A DNA stretch of 64,000 nucleotides. It comes from RUG12461 sp045661345. GTDB taxonomy: Bacteria > Bacillota > Clostridia > Lachnospirales > Lachnospiraceae. Numbering within the stretch: position 1 is the first letter of the stretch; every line of letters starts with the position of its first letter. Shown here piece after piece: positions 44,486 to 52,779 of this stretch. A program made the translations under genes and the position numbers. The stretch is taken from assembly GCA_045661345.1 (NCBI GenBank), contig JAZRFM010000014.1, forward strand, positions 5,936-69,935, given 5' to 3'. Under the pieces are notes generated by a model. It was not told where the DNA came from and did no database searches. It saw nothing but the letters and a program-made list of their open reading frames with translations.

Positions 44486-46477
44486 ATGAAGAAGATCGGA
44501 AAAATTTTGACCGGCATGATACTGTGCGCAGTCATGATATTTGGAAATGCATGGTCGGTTGCCGCGGCGGACGGCGTTCTGGAGCTGTCCGTTTCAAGCG
44601 AGACCATTACGCAGGGAGAGAGCCTGACGGTAACCGTGTCTGCGAAGACCTCCGACGGAAAGGAAGCGGTTTCCGTCATGCGTGTCACCTATGATGCCTC
44701 CGTCTTTTCCTTTGTCGGCTGTTCCGAAACCTGCGGTGCGGGAAGCGGGCTGGTGAGTGTGACGACCAACCAGGCCTCCATCACGCTGAGGGCTATCGGC
44801 ACCGGAGAAAGTGAAATTGCAGTGACGGGCGAGGACGGGGTTGCTTATGAGTCCGCCGAGGAATTGACGAAGATGACCGGTGCGAAGAAAACGGTCACGG
44901 TCAATGCCCCCGCCACCAGAGCCGCCGGTACGGATCTTTCTTCTCTCGCGGTTTCCGAAGGCACGCTGACGCCTGCCTTTACACCGGCCACCAGAGAATA
45001 CACCACGGTGGTGCCTTATGAGACCACCAGCATCGCAGTGAACGCAAAGCCGGCAGAAAGCAGTGCGACGGTACAGTCCCTGTCCGGCAACAGTCAGCTT
45101 TCCGTCGGTGACAACCCGGTTACCGTGACCGTGCGTGCAGACAGCGGCGCCACGGAGACCTATACCATTCATGTTGTACGCGCCGAGGAAGGACAGAGCG
45201 TGCAGGAGGCACAGAGCATCGCGACGGCGGCTCTGTCCGGTCAGGAAGGAGCGGAGGGAACGGCTGCTTCCCAGCAGGTTTCCGAGAATCCGGAAGAAGT
45301 CATACTGGACGGCGTGCTCTACAGGATTGCGGATACGTTCCCCCCTGCATTTGAGGAGCCTGACTTCGTATCGGACACCCTTTCCTATCAGGGCGGGAGC
45401 TTTCCAGCGATGCGATTTGAGAAAAACAGTGACATCTATCTGGTGTCTCTGCGGACAGAGGACGGAGCGGAAGAAATCTATGTATACAACCGGATTACCG
45501 GTCAGTTTTCTCCCTATGTGAAGCTGCAGAACGGTGACAGGTATATCATCGTTCTGGCACCGCCCGCAGCAGCTGAGCTTCCCGCCGGCTATGTGGGTCT
45601 GACGCTGGATCTGAACGGACAGGGCGGAGTAACGGCGTTTCAGAAGCTTTCGGACGGGACGGACGGCGCTAAGCCGGAGCCTGCCCTGTCCGAGGAAGAG
45701 GATTTTGATCCCTCTGCGGTGGGGATGCTGTTTGAGGAGCTTTTCGGGACGACAGAGGTGTATGCTGCGGATATGTCGGATTTTTACCTGATGTATGCGG
45801 TCAACAATGACGGGAAAGAGGACTGGTATCAATATGATCTCGGAGAAGAGACCTATCAGCGGTATTCCGGCGTCACGGAGGAGCTGGTCCTTGCCGAGGC
45901 ACCGCAGAATCCTGCTGCCTCCGGCAATGGCGGGGCAGAGCTGCAGGCGCTGAAGGAGGAGTTTACACAGTTCAGGAAGCTGACACGCATGATTCTGATC
46001 GGGATCGGAGCCGGATTCCTGGTGCTGCTGATCCTGCTTATTGTCTTCGGCGTACAGCTGAAAAAAGCAAGAGAAGGGGTCGGCGTGTCCCCGGAGGAGG
46101 ACGAGGAAGATAAGAGCCTGTGGGAAGAACTGGCAGATCCCGAGGAGACGGAAGAGGACCCCATAGCCCCTGTCGAAGAGGATCTCTACGAGGAGCCTGC
46201 GGAAGAAGACTTAGCCGTGGAACAGGAGGAGGAAGCTTTCGCGGACGAACCGGAGGAGCCGGCGGAGGAAGCTTTCGCGGACGAATCGGAGGAGCCGGCA
46301 GAGGGAGCTTTTGCAGACGAACCGGAGGAGCCTGCGGAAGAGGAGCTGCCGGAGGAGAAGCATGAGAAACCGAAGAAACGCGCCAGAAAGCCGAAGAAGG
46401 GGGAAGCGGGATCCCAGGCAGACGGCGATCAGGATAAGGATGAAGATCTGACCGTTTTGGATCTGAATGATCTTTGA
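44486..46477 (+). CDS. Membrane-anchored cohesin-like / cadherin-like protein
   Basis: 663 residues. Signal peptide about 1-29. A cohesin-like beta domain (about 30-132: ITQGESLTVTVSAKTSDGKE, VTYDASVFSFVGCSE) is followed by a cadherin-like sandwich (about 150-232: LSSLAVSEGTLTPAFTPATR). A less clear extracellular region leads to one membrane helix (about 500-526, MILIGIGAGFLVLLILLIVFG) and a cytosolic acidic tail with repeated AFADEPEEPAEE units, a basic patch (KPKKRARKPKK) and the end LTVLDLNDL. GGCGGAGGA precedes ATG 44486; the dockerin gene ends 35 bases upstream. The pair looks like a wall-remodelling complex. The cohesin call is by pattern only. Confidence 0.75.
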   Translation: MKKIGKILTGMILCAVMIFGNAWSVAAADGVLELSVSSETITQGESLTVTVSAKTSDGKEAVSVMRVTYDASVFSFVGCSETCGAGSGLVSVTTNQASITLRAIGTGESEIAVTGEDGVAYESAEELTKMTGAKKTVTVNAPATRAAGTDLSSLAVSEGTLTPAFTPATREYTTVVPYETTSIAVNAKPAESSATVQSLSGNSQLSVGDNPVTVTVRADSGATETYTIHVVRAEEGQSVQEAQSIATAALSGQEGAEGTAASQQVSENPEEVILDGVLYRIADTFPPAFEEPDFVSDTLSYQGGSFPAMRFEKNSDIYLVSLRTEDGAEEIYVYNRITGQFSPYVKLQNGDRYIIVLAPPAAAELPAGYVGLTLDLNGQGGVTAFQKLSDGTDGAKPEPALSEEEDFDPSAVGMLFEELFGTTEVYAADMSDFYLMYAVNNDGKEDWYQYDLGEETYQRYSGVTEELVLAEAPQNPAASGNGGAELQALKEEFTQFRKLTRMILIGIGAGFLVLLILLIVFGVQLKKAREGVGVSPEEDEEDKSLWEELADPEETEEDPIAPVEEDLYEEPAEEDLAVEQEEEAFADEPEEPAEEAFADESEEPAEGAFADEPEEPAEEELPEEKHEKPKKRARKPKKGEAGSQADGDQDKDEDLTVLDLNDL

Positions 46478-46492
46478 TCCGCGGAGGATACC

Positions 46493-48949
46493 ATGTCAAA
46501 GCCATATACAGAAAAAGCAAAACGAGTGATGGAGCTGGCGGGACGCATCTCCCAGAGCATGCATCATAATTATATCGGAACCGAGCATCTATTGGTGGCA
46601 CTGATCCGGGAAGGCACCGGCGTGGCGGCGAAGGTACTGCTGGAAGCCGGCATGGAAGAGGAGAAGCTGGTGGAGCTGATCGAGAATCTGATTGCGCCCT
46701 CCTCGGATGTGATGCTGAAGGAACCGGACGGGGTGTCTCCGAGACTCTCCATGGTGCTTTCGCGTGCAGAGTCGGAAGCGGAACGTTTTCACAGTGATAT
46801 GATCGGCACGGAGCATCTGCTTCTTTCCCTGGTCAAAGAGACGGATTGCGCAGCAGTCCGTCTTTTGAATACCATGTCCATCAATCTCCAGAAGATTTAT
46901 GTGGAGACTCTTGTTGCCATCGGAGAGGATGGGAACCTTTATAAAGATGACTTTCAAAACGGACGTCCCATGGAAAGGAACCAAAGCGGGACACCGACCC
47001 TTGACCGCTATTCCAGAGATCTGACGGAGCTCGCCGCAAACGGAGACCTGGATCCCGTGATCGGACGGGAGGAGGAGATCGGACGGGTGATCCAGATCCT
47101 TTCCCGCAGAACCAAAAACAACCCCTGCCTCGTGGGAGAACCGGGTGTCGGGAAGACCGCGATCACAGAGGGGCTGGCGGAGCGGATCATAGCCGGGCTT
47201 GTTCCGGAGACGGTGGCCGGGAAACGGGTGGTTTCCCTGGATCTTTCCGGAATGGTGGCAGGCTCCAAATACCGGGGAGAATTTGAGGAACGGATCAAGC
47301 GCGTGGTCGCGGAAGTGATCAACGCCGGAAACGTGATTCTGTTTCTGGATGAGATCCATACCCTGATCGGAGCCGGCGGTGCGGAGGGCGCCATCGATGC
47401 GTCCAGTATGCTGAAACCCGCCCTTGCCCGGGGAGAATTACAGCTCATCGGCGCCACCACCATCGAGGAGTACCGGAAATATGTGGAGAAGGACGCTGCC
47501 CTGGAACGGCGATTTCAGCCTGTAGAGGTAGCCGAACCGACGGTGGAGGAGACGGTTGCCATCTTAAAGGGGATCCGCGGACGTTATGAGGATCATCATC
47601 AGGTGACCATTACGGACGAAAGCCTGCATGCCTGCGCCTCCCTTTCGGCACGGTATATCAATGACCGTTTCCTGCCGGACAAGGCGATTGATCTGATGGA
47701 TGAGGCCGGATCCCGTGCGCGGATCGGCGGTATGCGGATGCCGAAGAATCTCCTTGCCATGGAAAAGGAACTGAAAACCCTTTCGGCTGATCTGGAGACG
47801 GCCCTGAAGGAGCAGCGGTTTGCGGATGCTTCCGAAGCGAAGCGGGCACGGGAAGCCCTGAATGAGAAATACAAAAAAGTGCTGATCCGTCACAGGAGGG
47901 ATGCCGTCAAAAGGCGTCCCGTGGTAACGGAAAATGATATTGCAGAGATTGTGGCCGGCTGGACGAAGATTCCGGTAAAGAAGCTGACAGAAGGCGAAGC
48001 CGCCCGGCTTTCCCGTATGGAAAAGATTCTGGAAAAGCGCGTGATCGGGCAGGAGGAGGCGGTATCCGCCGTGGCACGTGCCGTACGCCGCGGCAGGGTG
48101 GGTCTCAAGGATCCCAACCGCCCCATTGGTTCCTTCCTGTTCCTCGGTCCCACAGGTGTCGGAAAGACGGAGCTTTCCAAGGCTCTGGCGGAGGCCATGT
48201 TCGGAGATGAATCTGCCATGATCCGTGTCGATATGTCGGAATACATGGAGAAGCACAGTGTCAGCAAGATGATCGGATCGCCGCCGGGCTATGTGGGATA
48301 CGATGAGGGCGGTCAGCTCAGCGAAAAGGTGCGGCGCCATCCCTATTCCGTCATCCTGTTTGATGAGATCGAAAAAGCGCATCCGGATGTGTTCAACGTT
48401 CTTCTGCAGGTGCTGGATGACGGGAGGATCACGGATGCCCAGGGGCGGAAGGTGGATTTTAAAAACACCATCATTATTATGACGAGCAATGCGGGGGCGC
48501 AGTCCATTATCGCACCCAAACACCTCGGGTTTGGCACCAACAACGATGAAAAACAGCTTTACGAACGGATGAAGAGCGGCGTCATGGAGGAAGTGCAGCG
48601 GATCTTCAAACCGGAGTTTTTGAACCGGATCGATGAGACGCTGGTATTCCGCGCTCTGAACAAAAAAGACATGAAAGCCATCGTCACTCTTCTCGGCAAG
48701 AATCTGATCTCCCGGTGTAAGACCCAGATGGAGATCACACTGAAGATTACGGAAACCGTCAAGGCCTACATCGTGGACAAGGCATATGATCCCAAATACG
48801 GTGCAAGACCCTTGAGACGCATGATCCAGAGCAAGATCGAGGATCCGCTGGCCGAGGAAATGCTCTCAGGCCATTTTGCCAAAGGGGATACGATCGATGT
48901 CACCTTAAAAAAGAAAGAGATCGTTTTTATCAAAAAGACAAAAGAGTAG
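46493..48949 (+). CDS. clpC: ATP-dependent Clp protease ATPase subunit ClpC
   Basis: 818 residues, the ClpC length. The double N-terminal Clp repeat (MHHNYIGTEHLLVALIREG, FHSDMIGTEHLLLSLVKE) is followed by the first AAA module (VGEPGVGKTAITEGLAERI, VILFLDEIHTLIGAG), a coiled-coil M domain with a UVR-like segment (about 410-460), and the second AAA module (FLFLGPTGVGKTELSKALAE, VILFDEIEKAHPDVFN). ClpC unfolds proteins for ClpP and depends on adaptors such as MecA (19311-20021). ctsR and mcsAB, which precede clpC in Bacillus, are absent here. Confidence 0.95.
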   Translation: MSKPYTEKAKRVMELAGRISQSMHHNYIGTEHLLVALIREGTGVAAKVLLEAGMEEEKLVELIENLIAPSSDVMLKEPDGVSPRLSMVLSRAESEAERFHSDMIGTEHLLLSLVKETDCAAVRLLNTMSINLQKIYVETLVAIGEDGNLYKDDFQNGRPMERNQSGTPTLDRYSRDLTELAANGDLDPVIGREEEIGRVIQILSRRTKNNPCLVGEPGVGKTAITEGLAERIIAGLVPETVAGKRVVSLDLSGMVAGSKYRGEFEERIKRVVAEVINAGNVILFLDEIHTLIGAGGAEGAIDASSMLKPALARGELQLIGATTIEEYRKYVEKDAALERRFQPVEVAEPTVEETVAILKGIRGRYEDHHQVTITDESLHACASLSARYINDRFLPDKAIDLMDEAGSRARIGGMRMPKNLLAMEKELKTLSADLETALKEQRFADASEAKRAREALNEKYKKVLIRHRRDAVKRRPVVTENDIAEIVAGWTKIPVKKLTEGEAARLSRMEKILEKRVIGQEEAVSAVARAVRRGRVGLKDPNRPIGSFLFLGPTGVGKTELSKALAEAMFGDESAMIRVDMSEYMEKHSVSKMIGSPPGYVGYDEGGQLSEKVRRHPYSVILFDEIEKAHPDVFNVLLQVLDDGRITDAQGRKVDFKNTIIIMTSNAGAQSIIAPKHLGFGTNNDEKQLYERMKSGVMEEVQRIFKPEFLNRIDETLVFRALNKKDMKAIVTLLGKNLISRCKTQMEITLKITETVKAYIVDKAYDPKYGARPLRRMIQSKIEDPLAEEMLSGHFAKGDTIDVTLKKKEIVFIKKTKE

Positions 48950-48980
48950 CAACCAAACACAAGACATGGAGGGAAAAAAG

Positions 48981-49379
48981 ATGGCTGTGGTAAGTGAATT
49001 GATCCGCATGGAAGGGAACGGAAGTGTGAGCTTCGGGGATTACTCGCAGACTGAAAAAAAGAAGCATGAGGACGGTGCTTACAAGGTGAAAACCTTTCAG
49101 GAGATCACACGGCTGGAAAAGGACGGGGAGCTCGTCTATGAGTCGACACCGGGTACAGCGGTGCTTTCCCTGGCGGAAACGGCGGATGGCATGACATTTT
49201 CCGTGGAGGGACCGGAGGACGCGGATATCACCGTCGGCCTGGAACCGGAGACGGAATATCAGGTGTCTCTGGAAGGGGAAGCCATCGGCACCTTAAAGAC
49301 CAACCTCGGCGGGAAGCTCACGTTTTCCGTAGAGCTGGATGCCGGAAAAGCAGTGGCGGTTGAGGTGAAGAAGGCGTAA
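48981..49379 (+). CDS. Small beta-rich protein of unknown function
   Basis: 132 residues, soluble and acidic. Two parts: VSELIRMEGNGSVSFGDYSQ with VKTFQEITRLEKDGELVYES, then a Fn3-like beta region (FSVEGPEDADITVGLEPETE, IGTLKTNLGGKLTFSVELD). I recall Lachnospiraceae homologues being labelled endosialidase, but nothing here looks catalytic and I do not use that name. ATG 48981 has GGAGGG 6 bases away; ATG 48966 does not. It sits between clpC and radA with short gaps, so it is likely co-transcribed. Confidence 0.65.
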   Translation: MAVVSELIRMEGNGSVSFGDYSQTEKKKHEDGAYKVKTFQEITRLEKDGELVYESTPGTAVLSLAETADGMTFSVEGPEDADITVGLEPETEYQVSLEGEAIGTLKTNLGGKLTFSVELDAGKAVAVEVKKA

Positions 49380-49382
49380 GGA

Positions 49383-50762
49383 ATGGCAAAAGGGAAAAAG
49401 ACGGTATTCTTCTGCCAGTCCTGCGGCTATGAGTCTGCAAAATGGATGGGACAGTGTCCGGGCTGCAGGGAATGGAACAGCTTCGTGGAAGAGACCGTGG
49501 AGGAACGGAAGGGCACCGCAGTCAAAAAAGCGGTTAGCGAAGCACGCCTTTCCAGGCTTTCGGAGATCGCGGTCAGCGATACGGAGCGAATTCCCACCGG
49601 TATGGAGGAGCTGGACCGGGTTCTCGGGGGCGGCATCATGAAAGGCTCCCTGGTACTGGTGGGCGGTGACCCCGGCATCGGGAAATCCACGATTCTCCTG
49701 CAGGTGAGCCGGAATCTTTCCGGTCGGGGGACTTCCGTGATCTATGTATCCGGTGAGGAGTCCCTTCAACAGATCAAGCTTCGTGCCGAGCGGATCGGGA
49801 CCTTCGGCGAGAGCCTGTCTGTCCTGTCCGAGACGAATCTGGATCTGGCCTGTGAAGTGATCCGAAAGGAAAAACCGCAGGTGGTGGTCATAGATTCCAT
49901 TCAAACCATGTACAGCGAGGCGGTGGCCTCCGCCCCCGGCAGTGTATCCCAGGTCAGGGAGGCGACGGGTGTGCTCATGCAGCTTGCCAAGACCCTGGGG
50001 ATCTCCATCTTTATTGTCGGGCATGTGACGAAGGAAGGTGTTGTAGCAGGTCCCCGCGTACTGGAGCATATCGTGGATACGGTGCTGTACTTTGAAGGAG
50101 ACAGGCATGCCTCTTACCGGATCCTGCGCGGGGTAAAAAACCGGTTCGGCTCCACGAACGAGATCGGTGTGTTTGAAATGAGGGAGGACGGACTGGCGGA
50201 GGTGCAGAATCCCTCCGAATTCATGCTCTCCGGGAAACCGGAGGGAGCCAGCGGCTCCGTTGTGGCGTGTTCCATGGAAGGGACGCGGCCGATTCTGCTT
50301 GAGATTCAGGCACTGGTTTGCCGCAGCAATCTCGGGATTCCCCGTCGCACGGCGGCAGGGACGGACCATAACCGGGTCAACCTGCTGATGGCGGTGCTGG
50401 AGAAGCGGCTGGGACTGCAGCTCTCCACCTGCGATGCCTATATCAACATTGCAGGCGGGATCCGCATGAATGAACCGGCCATCGATCTGGGGATCGTTCT
50501 GGCGATTATTTCCAGCTTTCGGGATCTTGTCCTTTCGGACGATCTCATCTGTTTCGGAGAGGTGGGGCTTTCCGGAGAGGTACGCGCCGTCAGCCAGGCA
50601 AAGCAGCGGGTGCAGGAAGCGAAAAAACTCGGCTTCAGACGCTGCATTCTGCCGGCAGTCAGCAGGGAAGCCGTGAAGGGGATCACGGGGATCAAACTGA
50701 TCGGTGTATCCAATGTGAAGGAAGCGCTCGCCGCCATCAAGACAGACGGCAGCACAGAGTAA
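49383..50762 (+). CDS. radA: DNA repair protein RadA/Sms
   Basis: 459 residues. An N-terminal zinc finger (FFCQSCGYESAKWMGQCPGC), a RecA-like ATPase (GGDPGIGKSTILLQVSRNLS), the RadA-specific KNRFGSTNEIGVFEM, and a C-terminal Lon-protease-like domain (DAYINIAGGIRMNEPAIDLGIV). It promotes branch migration and processing of recombination intermediates. clpC-radA adjacency is common in Firmicutes. Only 3 bases separate it from the preceding gene. Confidence 0.96.
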   Translation: MAKGKKTVFFCQSCGYESAKWMGQCPGCREWNSFVEETVEERKGTAVKKAVSEARLSRLSEIAVSDTERIPTGMEELDRVLGGGIMKGSLVLVGGDPGIGKSTILLQVSRNLSGRGTSVIYVSGEESLQQIKLRAERIGTFGESLSVLSETNLDLACEVIRKEKPQVVVIDSIQTMYSEAVASAPGSVSQVREATGVLMQLAKTLGISIFIVGHVTKEGVVAGPRVLEHIVDTVLYFEGDRHASYRILRGVKNRFGSTNEIGVFEMREDGLAEVQNPSEFMLSGKPEGASGSVVACSMEGTRPILLEIQALVCRSNLGIPRRTAAGTDHNRVNLLMAVLEKRLGLQLSTCDAYINIAGGIRMNEPAIDLGIVLAIISSFRDLVLSDDLICFGEVGLSGEVRAVSQAKQRVQEAKKLGFRRCILPAVSREAVKGITGIKLIGVSNVKEALAAIKTDGSTE

Positions 50763-50784
50763 GGAACGGAAAGGAGAAAACACA

Positions 50785-51270
50785 ATGGCAAATCCAATGA
50801 TTCTCATAGAAATGGAAAACGGAGAGGTGATGAAGGCGGAACTCTATCCGGAGATTGCGCCCATTACGGTACAGAATTTTCTGGAACTGGTGGGGAAAGG
50901 ATTTTATGACGGCACAATCTTTCACCGGGTGATCCGCGGCTTCATGATCCAGGGCGGCGATCCGGACGGCAACGGTACGGGAGGCCCCGGCTATTCCATC
51001 AAGGGAGAGTTCACATCCAACGGCGTGCCAAACGACCTCAAGCATACGGCAGGCGTGCTCTCCATGGCGCGTACGCAGGATCCCGACTCTGCCGGCTCGC
51101 AGTTTTTCATCATGCATGCCGATGCCCCGCACCTCGACGGCGAGTATGCGGCCTTCGGCAGGATCATCGAGGGACAGGATGTGGTCAACAGGATCGCGGA
51201 GACCCGCGTGGACTGGAATGACCGTCCTGTCGAACAGCAGGTGATGAAACGGATCACGATTGTGGAATAA
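50785..51270 (+). CDS. Cyclophilin-type peptidyl-prolyl isomerase
   Basis: 161 residues, no signal peptide, so cytosolic. Cyclophilin signature: YDGTIFHRVIRGFMIQGGDP with the catalytic Arg, then GVLSMARTQDPDSAGSQFFI and YAAFGRIIEGQDVVNRI. Bacterial PpiB size. AAAGGAGA precedes ATG 50785. It probably ends the radA operon, since a hairpin follows. Confidence 0.94.
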   Translation: MANPMILIEMENGEVMKAELYPEIAPITVQNFLELVGKGFYDGTIFHRVIRGFMIQGGDPDGNGTGGPGYSIKGEFTSNGVPNDLKHTAGVLSMARTQDPDSAGSQFFIMHADAPHLDGEYAAFGRIIEGQDVVNRIAETRVDWNDRPVEQQVMKRITIVE

Positions 51271-51313
51271 CAGGGCTGAAGGGGGAAAAGTGTCATAGAG
51301 GGATCAGAAACGG

Positions 51314-51360
51314 AGCCGGTTGGAAGGAGCAGACCGGCTTCCTTTCAACTTCTCTTTTTC
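51314..51360 (+). terminator. Probable terminator after the cyclophilin gene
   Basis: AGCCGGT (51314-51320) pairs with ACCGGCT (51333-51339) around a 12-base loop. A T/C-rich tract ending CTTTTTC follows. Confidence 0.5.
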
Positions 51361-51422
51361 CTGAAAAGCCTGTCGGTAAAAGAAACACAATCCTTACACC
51401 CCTGAAAGGAGGAAATGGAGAG

Positions 51423-51641
51423 ATGCAGGAAACAATACTTTTGGTGAAGGGCATGATGTGCCAGAATTGTGAGCGACATGTCAGGGAGGCACTGGAAAAG
51501 GTCAGCGGGGTAGTGGAGGCTGTCTCCGATCATACTGCCGGAAAGGTCGTGGTAAAGCACAATGCCCCTTTGGATGAAGAGGTCATGAAAGCAGCAGTGA
51601 CTGATGCAGGATATGAGTACATGGGACTGGGGACCCCGTGA
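51423..51641 (+). CDS. Heavy-metal-associated (CopZ-like) protein
   Basis: 72 residues: a single HMA domain with the metal site GMMCQNCERHVREALEKVSGV, a CxxC that binds Cu(I) in CopZ-type chaperones. AAAGGAGGA precedes ATG 51423. No CopA ATPase or CsoR/CopY regulator is nearby, so metal and partner are inferred from the family only. Confidence 0.85.
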   Translation: MQETILLVKGMMCQNCERHVREALEKVSGVVEAVSDHTAGKVVVKHNAPLDEEVMKAAVTDAGYEYMGLGTP

Positions 51642-51710
51642 ATCCCGGGACAAGGCACATGATCGATAGGGCGCTTCCCATACTATCACGAATGAGAGGG
51701 AATTATAGCA

Positions 51711-52559
51711 ATGACAATCGAATCCTATATCAATCCGGAGTTTGACTGGCCGCAGAGAGTGATTTTTTTTCTGCTTGCAGTGGGCGGCATTCTCCTCTGT
51801 GACCTGCTGGTGATCTGGCGGGCGAAAAGCGTCGCCCGCAGACAGCGTGGATGCGACAAAAAAGTCTTCTTTTTTGACCGGGCCCAAAACCGCGTACAAT
51901 GCTTTTACGAGATGATGATTTCGGGAACCTCCGTACTCTTTTTTTCCTGTGCTTATGTGGTGTGCAACCACCTGTACAGTCTGATCGAAGCGGATCCCTA
52001 CGGCTTAAGCGGGGGACTGGAGTTTTTTTACAGGGTCTGGGGAGAGGGAAAGGACTTTGTACTGCTGTTTCTGATCTGCATGTCCTGTCTGCTGAACACC
52101 TTTCTGGATCGCTGCATCATCCCCCTGAAGACCATCACCAAGGAGGAACGGGCATCCATCCGGCTGCTTGCCATGTTTTATGTGATTCTGATTCTTGTGG
52201 TGCTGAACATCATCGGAGACGAAAGCGAATACGGTCCCGTCATGATGTATTATCTGGGGCTGATGGTAGGGCGGTTCGTTTACTTTGACGCCTCCTTCGC
52301 GGATTTCCTTTCGGCCATGAAGAATGCCCTCATGAACATCCCCATGCTCCTGATGGGACTGGCTCTGATGTCTGCCCTCAGCTTCTTCGGCTTCCGCGCG
52401 GAGTATCTTCTGGAACGCAACTATTTTATCGTGGGCGTTTTTTATACACATCTGTTCCTGCTGCTTGCCATCTTCCTGATCCACCTGATCAGATTCTGGC
52501 CCCTCGTCCTCAGAAAGCCCAAAAAGGTGCCGCCCGCAGAACCTCCGGCGGAGGAATGA
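51711..52559 (+). CDS. Multi-pass membrane protein of unknown function
   Basis: 282 residues with about six membrane segments (VIFFLLAVGGILLCDLLVI, ISGTSVLFFSCAYVVCNHL, FVLLFLICMSCLLNTFL, LLAMFYVILILVVLNIIG, IPMLLMGLALMSALSFFGF, GVFYTHLFLLLAIFLIHLI) and a proline-rich tail (KKVPPAEPPAEE). A GAGAGGGA site precedes ATG 51711. It has its own gap from copZ; no recognised family. Confidence 0.7.
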   Translation: MTIESYINPEFDWPQRVIFFLLAVGGILLCDLLVIWRAKSVARRQRGCDKKVFFFDRAQNRVQCFYEMMISGTSVLFFSCAYVVCNHLYSLIEADPYGLSGGLEFFYRVWGEGKDFVLLFLICMSCLLNTFLDRCIIPLKTITKEERASIRLLAMFYVILILVVLNIIGDESEYGPVMMYYLGLMVGRFVYFDASFADFLSAMKNALMNIPMLLMGLALMSALSFFGFRAEYLLERNYFIVGVFYTHLFLLLAIFLIHLIRFWPLVLRKPKKVPPAEPPAEE

Positions 52560-52606
52560 CCCCGGTTCGTGCAGGGGGAGCGTTTGCTGCCTGTGCTTCG
52601 GGAGTA

Positions 52607-52635
52607 TTGTATCTTGCAGCGGGAATGACTATAAT
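52607..52635 (+). promoter_or_regulatory. Sigma-A promoter for the chemoreceptor gene
   Basis: TTGTAT (52607-52612), 17 bases, TATAAT (52630-52635). It leaves a leader of about 138 bases with a GC-rich stem (GTGCTCC...GGAGGCAC around 52656-52675), which does not match a cyclic-di-GMP riboswitch. Confidence 0.6.
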
Positions 52636-52779
52636 AATATGGTGAACACCGCTAAGTGCTCCGCAGGGAGGCACGGGCAGTGTTATGGTTTTGGCTTCCG
52701 GATCAATCTTTGAGACGGGAAACGATCAACGATGGCGCATGAGGATTCCTTTGCAAACGCGCATCAGAAGGGGGACTGT

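Noticed and set aside
51345..51971. 208-codon minus-strand frame over the CopZ-like gene
   Set aside because: Overlaps a clear HMA-domain gene with a good ribosome site; no start signals of its own.
52636..52779. Cyclic-di-GMP riboswitch before the chemoreceptor gene
   Set aside because: The leader is long enough, but the conserved GEMM core segments are absent.
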